Of a DNA stretch of 64,000 nucleotides, positions 1-9,336 are shown one piece after another. The notes under the pieces are model-generated. The model had not been told where the DNA came from. It did no database searches and saw only the letters and a list, made by a program, of their open reading frames with translations. How positions within the stretch are numbered: the first letter of the stretch is position 1; every line of letters starts with the position of its first letter. This DNA comes from Chlorobiaceae bacterium (GTDB lineage: Bacteria > Bacteroidota > Chlorobiia > Chlorobiales > Chlorobiaceae). The stretch covers positions 1 to 64,000 of the forward strand of contig JAAXXR010000002.1 in the NCBI GenBank assembly GCA_013334335.1, written 5' to 3'. The translations under genes and the position numbers were made by a program.

Positions 1-1352
1 GGCCCGAAGGAGATCATGTCGAGGGAGGGATAGGTGCCGCCGATGATCCCGCACTCCAGCCCGGCATGGACCGCACGGATCTCCGGTGCTCTTCCGAACT
101 TCGTTGCATAGACTTCCCGCATGATCTTCAGGATCGGCGAGCCGGGATCGGGTTTCCAGCCAGGATAGCCTCCTCCGAATACCGGCACCGCACCGGCAAG
201 CTCGAACAGGCTTCCGATCATGATTTTGAGATCTTCCCTTGCTGAATCCACCGAACTCCTGAGCAGGCACTCGATGACGATTGCATCCTTTTCAGACCTG
301 ACGATAGCCAGGTTGTTCGAAGTTTCGACCAGTTCCTTCATCTCGCTGCTCATGCGCATCACGCCGTTCGGGCAGGCATGGATGGCCTTGAGCATCCGTT
401 CTACCACGGTGTCGTCGATCACTGACGCCGGCAGTTCAGCTGGCGCTGCTTCGATGAGCAGCTCAGGCTCTGTGGCCGAAAGCTCAGCTTTGATGCCGCC
501 TGCCAGCACCGACAGGCCATCGAGGAACCTCTCCTTCATGCTGTCGGGCACGGCAACATGGGCGAACGATTCGCGCGGGATCGCATTGCGGAGGCTGCCT
601 CCCGTGATGGATGCCAGGCGCAGGCCGTGGTGATTGAACCCCTCATGCAGGAGGCGGTTCATGATCTGGTTGGCGTTTCCTCGGCCCAGGTGGATATCCA
701 TGCCGCTGTGGCCGCCTTTCAGCCCGGTTACCTTGATCCTGAACCCTGAATAACCTGACGGTACCGGTTGATGGTCACCCGGGAAGGTCATCGTCCCGTC
801 AAGGCCGCCTGCGCAGCCGATGAACAGTTCACCCTCGTCTTCAGAGTCGAGGTTCATCAGGATTCCTCCCTGGAGCACCCGAGGCTGAAGGCCCAGGGCT
901 CCGGTCATGCCGGCCTCCTCATTGCTGGTGAAGAGGGCTTCAAGCGGGCCATGCTCGATATCGGCAGAAGCCAGCACGGCCATTGCGGCGGCGACGCCCA
1001 GCCCGTTGTCGGCACCGAGCGTAGTGCCGCAGGCGCGGAGCCAGTCGCCGTCGACGACGGTATCTATGGGATCGTGTTCAAAGTCGTGGAGCGTGCCGCT
1101 GTTCTTCTGTGGCACCATGTCGAGGTGGGCCTGCAGGATGACCCCCATACGATCTTCCATGCCCGGCGTAGCCGGCTTACGGATGATCACGTTGCCCGCC
1201 CCGTCGACGATGGTCTCCAGTTCGAGACCTCTGCCGAAGCTGGCGATGAAGGCCCTGATCTTCTCCTCGTGACCGGAGGGTCGGGGAATCCTGGTGAGGT
1301 TGTGGAACTGTTTCCATACCTCACCAGGGTCAAGTTGCAGGATAGCGGTCAA
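1..1352 (-). CDS. pepD: Xaa-His dipeptidase (PepD, M20 family), C-terminus cut by window edge
   Basis: Reading the minus strand from a TTG at 1352 gives an open frame of about 450 codons running off the left edge, so roughly the last 35 residues of a ~485-residue family are missing. It is a cytosolic di-zinc aminopeptidase that splits dipeptides such as Xaa-His. Visible metal-site motifs are QAHLDMV (His76, Asp78), GADNGLGV (Asp115), TSNEEAG (Glu145/Glu146) and NLDSED (Asp169), followed by the lid domain with the GGHSG motif. The start is 15 bases after the fbp stop, so it may be co-transcribed with fbp. The TTG start is inferred because no ATG or GTG lies between it and the conserved N-terminal region; the family call is firm. 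Confidence 0.88.
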   Translation of the reverse strand, partial: MTAILQLDPGEVWKQFHNLTRIPRPSGHEEKIRAFIASFGRGLELETIVDGAGNVIIRKPATPGMEDRMGVILQAHLDMVPQKNSGTLHDFEHDPIDTVVDGDWLRACGTTLGADNGLGVAAAMAVLASADIEHGPLEALFTSNEEAGMTGALGLQPRVLQGGILMNLDSEDEGELFIGCAGGLDGTMTFPGDHQPVPSGYSGFRIKVTGLKGGHSGMDIHLGRGNANQIMNRLLHEGFNHHGLRLASITGGSLRNAIPRESFAHVAVPDSMKERFLDGLSVLAGGIKAELSATEPELLIEAAPAELPASVIDDTVVERMLKAIHACPNGVMRMSSEMKELVETSNNLAIVRSEKDAIVIECLLRSSVDSAREDLKIMIGSLFELAGAVPVFGGGYPGWKPDPGSPILKIMREVYATKFGRAPEIRAVHAGLECGIIGGTYPSLDMISFG

Positions 1353-1367
1353 GGCCCTGATCCTGCG

Positions 1368-2369
1368 TTACCGTTGGCCGTTCTCGAACTCCTCGGCGAC
1401 CAGCACATCGTTGGTGCTGCCGATGTAGAGCGGGGTCCGCTGGTGCAGTTCGTCGGGCTTGATGTCGAGGATGCGTCGCTGGCCGTCGGTGGCCCTGCCG
1501 CCGGCCTGCTCGCAGATGAATGCCAGCGGGTTGGCTTCGTACATGAGCCTGAGCTTGCCACTCTTGTGCTTTTCCGTCGCCGGATAGACGAACACGCCGC
1601 CGGTCAGGAGGTTCCGGTGGAAGTCGGCCACGAGCGAACCGATGTAGCGGGTGCTGTACGGCCTGCCGGTTGCGGGATCCTCCTCCTTGAGATACCCGAG
1701 GTAACGTTTTGTGCTCTCGTTGAACTGCGCCATGGAGCCCTCGTTGATCGAGTAGTACTTGCCGTTCTTCGGGGTGATGATGTTGCCGTGGGAGAGCAGG
1801 AACTCACCGATGGTCGGGTCGTAGGTGAAGCCGTGCACGCCGTGACCCGTGGTGTACACCAGCACGACCGAGGAGCCGTAGATGACGTAGCCTGCCGCGA
1901 CCTGCTCGGCGCCGTTCTGCAGGCAGTCCTCGAGGCTGGCCATGCCGGGGTCGTCTCCCTTGAGCCGGTAGATGGAGAAGATGGTGCCGACGCTGACGTT
2001 GACGTCGATATTCGAGGAGCCGTCGAGTGGATCGAACAGGAGGGCGTAGTTGCCGGTCTCGTTCTTGGGCGGGATGATGATGCTGTCGTTCTCTTCCGAA
2101 CCCATGATGGCGAACCGGCCGTGCTGACCGATGGCGTTGATGATCTGTTCGTTGGCAAACAGATCGAGCTTCTTGACCTCTTCCCCCTGCACGTTGGTCG
2201 TACCGGCGAGTCCGAGAATGTCGGCAAGCCCTGCCCGGACGACTTCACGCCGCACCAGCTTGGCGGCAAATGCAACGTCGTTCAAAAGGTCGGTCACCTC
2301 GGCGTTGACTTCTGGATAGAGTTTCTGCTGCTGGAGGAAATGGCTTTCGATGGTGATGAGTCTGTGCAT
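1368..2369 (-). CDS. fbp: Class I fructose-1,6-bisphosphatase
   Basis: Hydrolyses fructose-1,6-bisphosphate to fructose-6-phosphate in gluconeogenesis, which a CO2-fixing phototroph needs to turn reductive-TCA carbon into hexose. The 333-residue product has the class I metal/phosphate signature DPLDGSSN at about residues 113-120, preceded by SEEND, and the C-terminal GGRATDG segment. A longer frame begins at 2444, but the start at 2369 (MHRLITIE) matches the usual N-terminus and length of the family; the extra 25 residues look non-coding. Divergent from recJ; pepD follows 15 bases downstream. Confidence 0.95.
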   Translation of the reverse strand: MHRLITIESHFLQQQKLYPEVNAEVTDLLNDVAFAAKLVRREVVRAGLADILGLAGTTNVQGEEVKKLDLFANEQIINAIGQHGRFAIMGSEENDSIIIPPKNETGNYALLFDPLDGSSNIDVNVSVGTIFSIYRLKGDDPGMASLEDCLQNGAEQVAAGYVIYGSSVVLVYTTGHGVHGFTYDPTIGEFLLSHGNIITPKNGKYYSINEGSMAQFNESTKRYLGYLKEEDPATGRPYSTRYIGSLVADFHRNLLTGGVFVYPATEKHKSGKLRLMYEANPLAFICEQAGGRATDGQRRILDIKPDELHQRTPLYIGSTNDVLVAEEFENGQR

Positions 2370-2561
2370 CGTCCGGTGTTGTTGAGATGGGTTACTGAAG
2401 AGCGATGGAAACATAAAATCTATGGTATTTTTTACACTTGTCACAAGGTTCTTTCGATGGCATTCTGGAGCCCATGCCTATTTTTTGCAAAGAAAGGCCC
2501 GGAGAATCCGTACATTCATCGACCTGTTTCCATTTCATAAACGGCCCGCAAGCATCGATTC

Positions 2562-4274
2562 ATGAAGCGCTTCAGATGGACACGTCTTGAACCGGACGAG
2601 AGCCATGTCAGGGAACTCTCGGCGGCGATCAACGTCAGCAATCCGTTAGCGGCGGCCTTGTGCAATCGTGGTGTATCGAGCTACGAAAGCGCCCGCCAGT
2701 TTTTCCGCCCCTCGCTCGACGAGGTGCCGTCGCCATTCCTGTTGCGGGATATGGCAAGGGCGGTCGCGCGCATCGGCAAGGCGATCGGCAGCGGCGAACG
2801 GATCATGGTCTACGGTGATTACGACGTGGACGGCACGACCGGCACGGCCATGCTGTCGATGTTCCTCGAGCAGTCCGGCGCCGACGTCTGCCACTACATC
2901 AACGATCGTTTCAGAGAGGGCTATGGTCTGTCTTCCGAAGGGATAGCCCGTGCCGTCGAGATGAAGGTCGCGCTCATCGTCACGGTGGATTGCGGCATCC
3001 GTGCGGTCGAAGAGGTCCGCCAGTGCGCCGGGTTTGGCATCGATGTCATCGTCTGCGACCATCATGAAGCCGACGAACTTCCGGAGGCATACGCCATACT
3101 CGATCCGAAGGTCGCCGGGTGCACCTATCCGTTCAGGGAGCTTTGCGGCTGCGGTGTTGCGCTCAAGCTCATCCAGGCAATGGTTGAGACCGCGGGTGGC
3201 GACCGGAAGATCTGGGAGGCATACCTCGACCTGGTTGCCATCGCGACCGCCGCGGATATGGTCACGCTCCAGCAGGAGAACCGGATCTATGTCCAGGAGG
3301 GGCTCCGAAGGCTGCGCAACTCACCGAGGGAGAGCTTCAAGGCCATGGCCGGCCTCATGAACGTGAAGCCCGGGGAGATCACCATGACCGGTATCGCCTT
3401 CGGCATCGCACCGCGCATCAACGCCGCAGGCAGAATGGAGTCTGCGATGTCGGCCATGCAGTGGCTGCTGTCGAAGGACGCAGCTGAAGCTGGACGTTAT
3501 GCGGGGGAACTTGAGGAGATGAACCTGCGGCGCAGGGAGATCGATCAAGGGATCATGACCCGGGCGGAAGCGATGGTTGCAGGGCACTGCGCCAGCTTCT
3601 GTTCGTCGATCGTCCTGTACGACGAGGAGTGGCATCTGGGAGTCCTGGGCATCGTGGCCTCGAAACTGCTTGACAAGTTCGCGCTACCGACCGTGATCAT
3701 GGGACAGATGAACGGCCTGATCAAAGGGTCGGTCAGGAGCGTCGGTACGATGAACATCTATGATGTCCTGCAGGAGTGCAGGGATCATCTCGAGCAGTTC
3801 GGTGGCCATCACCAGGCCGCCGGCCTGACGCTCAGGCCCGAGAACCTGCCGGCATTCCGGAAGCGTTTCGATGAGGTTTGCCGCGAACTGCTCCCTGTTG
3901 AAGAGCGGCAGCGGGAGATCCTGATCGATGCCGAACTCGGCATCCAGGAGATCACCCCGAATTTTATGAAGGTGCTTGAGCAGTTCTCACCCTTCGGTTA
4001 CGGGAACCGTGAGCCGCTGTTCGTCTCCAGGCTGTGTGCGATTTCAGGCAAACCGAAGCTGCTCAGGGATCGTCATGTCAAGTTCATGGTGAGGGAGGTT
4101 ACCGGAGCTGCCGTCGAGGTGATCGGTTTCGACCGGCCAGACATCCATGAAGAGCTGATGCGGTTGGGCGGTAACGGGCGATTCAAGCTTGCATTCATTC
4201 CCGAGCGGAAACAGTGGAATGGCCGTGAATACCTGCAGTTGCGCCTGAAGGATCTGGCAGTTGACCATGGATAA
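2562..4274 (+). CDS. recJ: Single-stranded-DNA-specific exonuclease RecJ
   Basis: A 5'-3' single-strand DNA exonuclease of recombinational and mismatch repair. The 570-residue protein has the DHH phosphoesterase motifs in order: GDYDVDGT at about 85-92, TVDCGI, CDHHEAD, and the DHHA1 motif GGHHQAAG near residue 410, then a C-terminal OB-like region. Length is normal for RecJ. It stands alone on the plus strand, divergent from fbp and convergent with the UPF0104 gene. Confidence 0.95.
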   Translation: MKRFRWTRLEPDESHVRELSAAINVSNPLAAALCNRGVSSYESARQFFRPSLDEVPSPFLLRDMARAVARIGKAIGSGERIMVYGDYDVDGTTGTAMLSMFLEQSGADVCHYINDRFREGYGLSSEGIARAVEMKVALIVTVDCGIRAVEEVRQCAGFGIDVIVCDHHEADELPEAYAILDPKVAGCTYPFRELCGCGVALKLIQAMVETAGGDRKIWEAYLDLVAIATAADMVTLQQENRIYVQEGLRRLRNSPRESFKAMAGLMNVKPGEITMTGIAFGIAPRINAAGRMESAMSAMQWLLSKDAAEAGRYAGELEEMNLRRREIDQGIMTRAEAMVAGHCASFCSSIVLYDEEWHLGVLGIVASKLLDKFALPTVIMGQMNGLIKGSVRSVGTMNIYDVLQECRDHLEQFGGHHQAAGLTLRPENLPAFRKRFDEVCRELLPVEERQREILIDAELGIQEITPNFMKVLEQFSPFGYGNREPLFVSRLCAISGKPKLLRDRHVKFMVREVTGAAVEVIGFDRPDIHEELMRLGGNGRFKLAFIPERKQWNGREYLQLRLKDLAVDHG

Positions 4275-4336
4275 TGGTGGATGCGGGGGTGCCGTTCCAC
4301 AACCCCCATCCCGTCACGCGTCACGACTCCCCCCCC

Positions 4337-5212
4337 TCACTCCGCATTTTCGTGCCGCATCCTGGCGAGCACGCCCACGAGCGACGAGACCGCCGAAATC
4401 ACGAAGAAGATCAGCGAGAGCGCGATGCCGGTGTTGGTGTCGAGGCCGAGATGGCTCAGTGCGTAGAAGAAGGTGACCTCCCTGGCACCGGCTCCGCCGA
4501 TGGTCAGTGGCAGAATGGTCGCCACCGATGAGATCAGGAAGATGGCGAGATAATCGATCTGGTTCGTCGTGGCCGAGATGGCCATGAGGATCAGCCATGC
4601 CGATACGAGCTGTGTCGCCTGGACCAGGATCGACTCCACGGCCGTGACCAGGAATACCGGCATGAACTGGCGGTAAAAGAGTCTCGTCAGGAGGAGCGAC
4701 AGGGGATAGGCCGCGATGGCGATTGCCCAGAACCAGTGCACCTGTTCGGGATAGATGGTGGTAAACCTGCTCGGCACGAGCAGGAGCGCGGAGAGGAATA
4801 CCAGGGCGAAAATGCCGCTCACCCGATCCCAGAACACGGCATTGAAGACGTTGATGACCGTGATGTCATGATTTTTCTTCAGGATGAAGATCTTGTATCC
4901 GTCGCCGCCGACTCCACCGGGCAGGAACAGGTTGTAGAACATGCCCAGGTAGTAGAGTTTCAGGTTGTACCACTGTGAAAGCTGCAGGCCGATGGACCGG
5001 AAAAACCGGTTCAGCCGGATGGCGTTGATGATTTTGGAGATATTGAAGAAGAGTATCGAGGCCAGCAGGTACCAGGGGCTGGCATGGCTGACGATTGTTT
5101 TCAGACGATCCAGGTCGATTTTGCCCATCACGATAGCGAGTGCGGCCACGGTCATGGCTGCCTGGATCAGGGCCTTGAACAGTTTCTTGTTGAGGTGCCT
5201 AGCTTTTGTCAA
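4337..5212 (-). CDS. UPF0104 / lysylphosphatidylglycerol-synthase-like integral membrane protein
   Basis: A 291-residue polytopic membrane protein with about seven to eight hydrophobic segments. It carries the UPF0104 (COG0392) features: a short basic N-terminus, FFNISKIINAIRLNRFF near residues 55-70, and GGVGGDGYK in the middle. Family members include the membrane part of lipid aminoacylases and putative lipid flippases; the substrate here is unknown. The start is a TTG at 5212, overlapping the preceding GT2 gene by 14 bp, so it is translationally coupled as the last gene of a four-gene set (PAP2, GT39, GT2, this). A role in handling lipid-linked sugars is inferred from that context only. 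Confidence 0.78.
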   Translation of the reverse strand: MTKARHLNKKLFKALIQAAMTVAALAIVMGKIDLDRLKTIVSHASPWYLLASILFFNISKIINAIRLNRFFRSIGLQLSQWYNLKLYYLGMFYNLFLPGGVGGDGYKIFILKKNHDITVINVFNAVFWDRVSGIFALVFLSALLLVPSRFTTIYPEQVHWFWAIAIAAYPLSLLLTRLFYRQFMPVFLVTAVESILVQATQLVSAWLILMAISATTNQIDYLAIFLISSVATILPLTIGGAGAREVTFFYALSHLGLDTNTGIALSLIFFVISAVSSLVGVLARMRHENAE

Positions 5213-6131
5213 CGATCTGTCGGATGATGTAGGGTTTCTTGTTCTGCGACTCGTAGTAGGTTCGCATGATGAATTCGGCGATGAATCCGGTCGTGATCAA
5301 CTGGATCCCGATGAAGGTCATGATGATACCGAGAGAGAGCAGCGGACGGCCGCCGATCTCCTGACCGAAAATCTTGATGGCCAGGAGGTAGAGATCGATG
5401 CCCAGGCCCGCACACAGGGTCATGAAGCCGAGGGTCCCGAACAGGTGCATCGGTTTCTGGCCCCACTTCTGGAAGAAGACCATGAAGAGCAGGTCGCTCA
5501 TCACCTTCATGGTTCTGCCGATACCGTACTTCGACGCACCGAACTTGCGCGCGTGGTGCCTGACGTCCACCTCCTCCATGTTCGCTCCGTAAAGCTGGAC
5601 GAGGACCGGGATGAAACGGTGCAGTTCTCCGTACAGCCCGAGGTTCTTGGCGACCTCTGTCCTGAAGACCTTCAGGGTGCAGCCATAGTCGTGTATATGG
5701 ACATTGGTCATGTTCCTGATGAGGGCGTTGGCGATCTTGCTGGGGATCTTGCGAAGGATCATGCCGTCCTGCCGGCCGGCGCGTCGCCCGGCCACAACGT
5801 CGAGATTTCTCTCCTCGAGGTGCCGTATCATCATCGGGATATCTCCGGGATCGTTCTGCAGGTCGCCGTCAAGGGTGGCGATCAGCTCTCCCTGCGCCTC
5901 GTTGATCCCGGCTGCCATGGCGGTGGTCTGTCCGTAGTTCTTGTTCAGGACGACCAGTTTCGCATTCCTTGGCGCAAGCAGGGTGATTTCGGCGACCGTG
6001 GTGTCCGTTGAGCCGTCATCGACCAGGATGACCTCATGCTCGATGCCTTCAAGGGCAGCGGCAAGGGCATCGAACAGCGGCCGGATGCTCTCGGCTTCGT
6101 TCATGACCGGTATGACGACGGACAGTTTCAT
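5199..6131 (-). CDS. Family 2 glycosyltransferase, polyprenyl-phosphate type (ArnC/DPM-like)
   Basis: A membrane-associated GT2 enzyme of 310 residues that probably moves a sugar from a nucleotide donor to a polyprenyl phosphate on the cytoplasmic face. Residues 1-220 form the GT-A domain: SVVIPVMNE, VDDGSTD, and the DxD-type DGDLQNDP. Two C-terminal transmembrane helices follow (about 225-300), as in ArnC/GtrB. Start chosen at 6131 (MKLSVV), which overlaps the GT39 stop by the four bases ATGA; the longer frame from 6314 lies inside GT39 and is not credible. Coupled to GT39 upstream and UPF0104 downstream. Confidence 0.9.
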   Translation of the reverse strand: MKLSVVIPVMNEAESIRPLFDALAAALEGIEHEVILVDDGSTDTTVAEITLLAPRNAKLVVLNKNYGQTTAMAAGINEAQGELIATLDGDLQNDPGDIPMMIRHLEERNLDVVAGRRAGRQDGMILRKIPSKIANALIRNMTNVHIHDYGCTLKVFRTEVAKNLGLYGELHRFIPVLVQLYGANMEEVDVRHHARKFGASKYGIGRTMKVMSDLLFMVFFQKWGQKPMHLFGTLGFMTLCAGLGIDLYLLAIKIFGQEIGGRPLLSLGIIMTFIGIQLITTGFIAEFIMRTYYESQNKKPYIIRQIVDKS

Positions 6132-7693
6132 CGGGATGCTTTGTTTGCAGGAATTCGTGCCAGGATTATGCCATTCTTTTCGTACACGCGAGTCCATTGT
6201 TCGAGTTTGCCGATATGGTCGATGCTGGTCAGCACGACGTCGCCGGGCTCCGGTCGGCGTTTTTCGACAAGCGATTCGGAATATACTAAAAAAGAGGGGT
6301 AATAGACTTTCCACATCACGATTTTGAGCTCGTCACGTTTCGCGATCATGGCGGCCTCCTTGACGGGCGCCTGCATCACGCTTGCGGCCATCGGCATGAT
6401 GATGAAGTTGATCGAGACGTTCATGACCAACGCGCCAAGGATGAACCGGAGCTGCCGGGGAAGGCCCGGAACCGCCTGAAGCAGAAGCATCAGTAGGGCC
6501 CCTCCGGCCATGACGATCATGAATCGGCCGGCGCTCATCTCCTCCTGGAGTGCGTGAAGCTGCGCCTGCACGAACAGGCTCGGGATATCGGAGGTAGCCC
6601 GGGCCAGGAGCGGTGGCAGGGCTGCCAGCAGGAGCATGGTGGCCGCAGGGAGGATGGTGTGCAACCATGGTCGTCGGGTGCGGGCGAGTTCTGCGCCCAT
6701 GATGATGAACAGCGGGGTGTAGCCGTAGATCATGTAATGGGGCAGCTTGGTGCTTGAGAACGAGAAGAGCACGAACACGAAGCCGGCCCATATCAGGCTG
6801 AAGCGGGACAGCGGATCGGCCAGGAGCTCCCTGAAACGGGTGAACGCCTGGATCAGCAGGGTGGTCGACGGCATCAGGCCGATGATGATCACGGGCACGT
6901 AGTAGAGGATCGAGCCTGAATGACCCTCCATGGAGCCGCTGAAGCGGCCGACATTGTGCTTCATGATGAAGCCGTCGATGAACGCCTGTCCCTGGTCAAG
7001 GTACTCCAGCGTGTACCACGGAAGCACGATGACCAGAAAGAGGCCGATGGCCGTCGGGTTGAGGACGGCCCGGAACCAGGCTTTGAGATCGCGTTCGAGC
7101 AGAAAAAACAGGAACGAGGTGGCAACCGGAATCAGGATGGCCACGGGCCCCTTGGTCAGGACGCCGAGCCCCATGGCCGCGAATGCAACGTAGATCGATG
7201 ACCGTCGCCGGTCACGCCAGTAACGATAGATGGCAAACATGGTGACTGCCAGGCAGCAGTTGAGCAGCGCATCGGCGATTGCCGCCTTGGCGATGATCGA
7301 AACCTGCAGTGACAGGACGAGCAGCGCCGTCGACAGGAACGCTTCGGTTTCGTTGCGCTCCCTTTTCACGAAGGTGAAGGTGGCGACTGCCCAGAGGGCG
7401 GCCGAGAGCGCCGACGGAAGGCGAAGGGCGAACTCGTTGAGCCCGAACGAGCTGACCGACAGGAGTTGCAGCCAGTAGATCAGGATCGGCTTGTCGAAAC
7501 GTGGCAGTCCGTTCAGATAGGTCGTCAGGAAGTTTTTCGAGACAAGCATCTCCCGGGTGGCTTCACTGAAAGCGCCTTCGTCCACGTCGAACAGCGGCCC
7601 GGAGCCGATGCCGAACAGGAAGCTCAGGAATATCAGCAGGCCCAGCCCGATAACGTGGAGGTTACGGGAGGGGCTATATGGTTCAGTCTGCAT
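6128..7693 (-). CDS. Family 39 glycosyltransferase (ArnT/PMT-like), integral membrane
   Basis: A 521-residue membrane protein of the ArnT/PMT family, which transfers sugars from polyprenyl-phosphate carriers to lipid A, lipids or proteins on the periplasmic side. The first periplasmic loop has the acidic signature FDVDEGAFSEATREM (about 34-48) that holds the catalytic and metal residues. About 11-12 hydrophobic segments follow, then a small soluble C-terminal domain. Start taken as the ATG at 7693; a TTG one codon earlier is possible. It overlaps the PAP2 gene by 11 bp and the GT2 gene by 4 bp. Pairing with a GT2 that makes the polyprenyl donor mirrors ArnC-ArnT; the actual acceptor is unknown. 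Confidence 0.88.
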   Translation of the reverse strand: MQTEPYSPSRNLHVIGLGLLIFLSFLFGIGSGPLFDVDEGAFSEATREMLVSKNFLTTYLNGLPRFDKPILIYWLQLLSVSSFGLNEFALRLPSALSAALWAVATFTFVKRERNETEAFLSTALLVLSLQVSIIAKAAIADALLNCCLAVTMFAIYRYWRDRRRSSIYVAFAAMGLGVLTKGPVAILIPVATSFLFFLLERDLKAWFRAVLNPTAIGLFLVIVLPWYTLEYLDQGQAFIDGFIMKHNVGRFSGSMEGHSGSILYYVPVIIIGLMPSTTLLIQAFTRFRELLADPLSRFSLIWAGFVFVLFSFSSTKLPHYMIYGYTPLFIIMGAELARTRRPWLHTILPAATMLLLAALPPLLARATSDIPSLFVQAQLHALQEEMSAGRFMIVMAGGALLMLLLQAVPGLPRQLRFILGALVMNVSINFIIMPMAASVMQAPVKEAAMIAKRDELKIVMWKVYYPSFLVYSESLVEKRRPEPGDVVLTSIDHIGKLEQWTRVYEKNGIILARIPANKASR

Positions 7694-8312
7694 CAAGTGC
7701 GGTATGGAAATATCGTTGATAAAGCAGGATGGCCGTCACGATGCCAAGCATCGAGCCCGCCATGACATCACTCAGGTAGTGCTGGTCGAGCACCAGGCGG
7801 CTCAATGCAATGAGGAGTCCTCCGGCCATGAAGAGGGGTCTGAAGCGGGGAAAGAGCAGCGACAGGGTGACCGCGACGCTCATGCCGGTCGCTGAATGAC
7901 CCGAAGGGAACGAAGTCCATGCATGTTCGACGTGGAACCCGCCGAACCCGTAAATGCCCTGCTCGAGCAGGAGCTTCGGCCTGGCCCTGCCGACCGTGAT
8001 TTTCACCAGGTCCGAGGCGAGCCCCGAGACTGCGACCGATGCAAACAGGAAGAGGCCTGCGAGTGAAGCTTTCCGGCGCCATCTCCACAGAGCGGCAAAC
8101 ATGACGAGTCCAGCGACAAGATACCATTCAGACTGGCCCGCCAGCGTGATGGCTTTCCATATTCCGTACCAGGGTGCCTCCCGGAACTGCCGGACAAAAT
8201 AGGCCAGCGGGGCGTCGACAAGATACCATGCTGCGGCGCAGAGCAGCAGTGTCGCGATTGTTGCGGCAACGACCTTCTGATAGTCGAGGAGTTCTGGAGC
8301 TCGGTACGGCAT
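7683..8312 (-). CDS. PAP2-superfamily membrane phosphatase
   Basis: A 209-residue integral membrane lipid phosphatase with all three PAP2 active-site motifs: KITVGRARP (KX6RP), PSGH, and SRLVLDQHYLSD (SRX5HX3D). Such enzymes remove phosphate from undecaprenyl pyrophosphate, phosphatidylglycerol phosphate or lipid A. It is first in the coupled set with GT39, GT2 and UPF0104, so a role in lipid A dephosphorylation or carrier recycling is likely but inferred. About five to six transmembrane helices. Divergent from purU. Confidence 0.9.
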   Translation of the reverse strand: MPYRAPELLDYQKVVAATIATLLLCAAAWYLVDAPLAYFVRQFREAPWYGIWKAITLAGQSEWYLVAGLVMFAALWRWRRKASLAGLFLFASVAVSGLASDLVKITVGRARPKLLLEQGIYGFGGFHVEHAWTSFPSGHSATGMSVAVTLSLLFPRFRPLFMAGGLLIALSRLVLDQHYLSDVMAGSMLGIVTAILLYQRYFHTALDAD

Positions 8313-8417
8313 CGGGTGTTCATCGGTGTTCGGGCGCCGTTTTTTGGCGGCGACAGTAGATCACGGGCCGTAAAATAACTATTTTCCTGAAGTTCATCAT
8401 GTTCAAAGCCGACTCAC

Positions 8418-9293
8418 ATGACCGCGTCAATGAACCCGCCCGGCATCACGGCCGTGCTTCTGCTCTCCTGCCCTGATCGCGCGGGCCTTGTGGCGCGTAT
8501 CGCCCAGTTCATCTACGAGCGGGGTGGCAACATTCTCGACCTTGACGAGCACGTGGACGTCAGGGATCACCACTTTTTCCTGCGTGTCTCCTGGAGCCTC
8601 GACCGTTTCTCGATTCCGGCCGCCGGCCTCGAAGAGGCGTTCGCCCCGCTGGCCCTCGAGTTCAGCGCCGTCTGGAAGATCAGCCTTTCGGGCCGGAGGG
8701 ACAGGGTCGCGATCTTCGTCTCCAAATACGACCACTGCCTCCGTGAGCTCCTCTGGCGTCACAGCCTCGGGGAGTTCGAGATCGACATCTCCCTGATTAT
8801 TTCCAACCACTCCGACATGGCACCGCTTGCCGCGCATCATGGCATACCGTTCCACGTCATTCCGGTGACACCGGGGGAGAAGGCAGAAGCCGAACGACTG
8901 CAGATCGGGCTTTGCGAGGCTGCCGGCATTGACACCATCGTGCTTGCCCGGTACATGCAGGTGCTTTCACCGCAGTTCACGCTTCGCTACCCGTCAAGGA
9001 TCATCAACATCCACCATTCGTTCCTGCCGGCCTTTGTCGGAGGCAATCCCTATCGGCAGGCCTACGAACGTGGGGTCAAGATCATTGGCGCCACCAGCCA
9101 CTACGTGACTGACGAGCTTGACGAAGGACCGATCATCGAACAGGACATCATCCGGATCACCCATCGTGACACACTCGAAGATCTGGTTCGGCGGGGGCGC
9201 GACCTGGAGCGCATGGTGCTGTCGAGGGCGCTTGGACTGCACTGCGAGCACCGCATCCTGGTCAATGGGCGTAAAACGGTCATTTTCGGCTGA
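8418..9293 (+). CDS. purU: Formyltetrahydrofolate deformylase
   Basis: Hydrolyses 10-formyl-THF to THF plus formate, balancing one-carbon units and supplying formate for PurT. The 291-residue protein has an N-terminal ACT domain (about 10-85, LLSCPDRAGLVARIAQFI) followed by a formyltransferase fold with NIHHSFLPAF and HYVTDELDEGPII, which carry the catalytic Asn/His/Asp set. Length and order are standard. Start may be ATG 8418 or the ATG four codons later. Confidence 0.93.
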   Translation: MTASMNPPGITAVLLLSCPDRAGLVARIAQFIYERGGNILDLDEHVDVRDHHFFLRVSWSLDRFSIPAAGLEEAFAPLALEFSAVWKISLSGRRDRVAIFVSKYDHCLRELLWRHSLGEFEIDISLIISNHSDMAPLAAHHGIPFHVIPVTPGEKAEAERLQIGLCEAAGIDTIVLARYMQVLSPQFTLRYPSRIINIHHSFLPAFVGGNPYRQAYERGVKIIGATSHYVTDELDEGPIIEQDIIRITHRDTLEDLVRRGRDLERMVLSRALGLHCEHRILVNGRKTVIFG

Positions 9294-9336
9294 AGCAGCC
9301 GACTCGGAAAATCCCATGCAATGAAATCAGCGGCGC

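Noticed and set aside
768..2540. Long plus-strand open frame opposite pepD and fbp
   Set aside because: Antisense shadow in high-GC DNA. It covers two clearly recognised minus-strand enzymes and shows no domain of its own.
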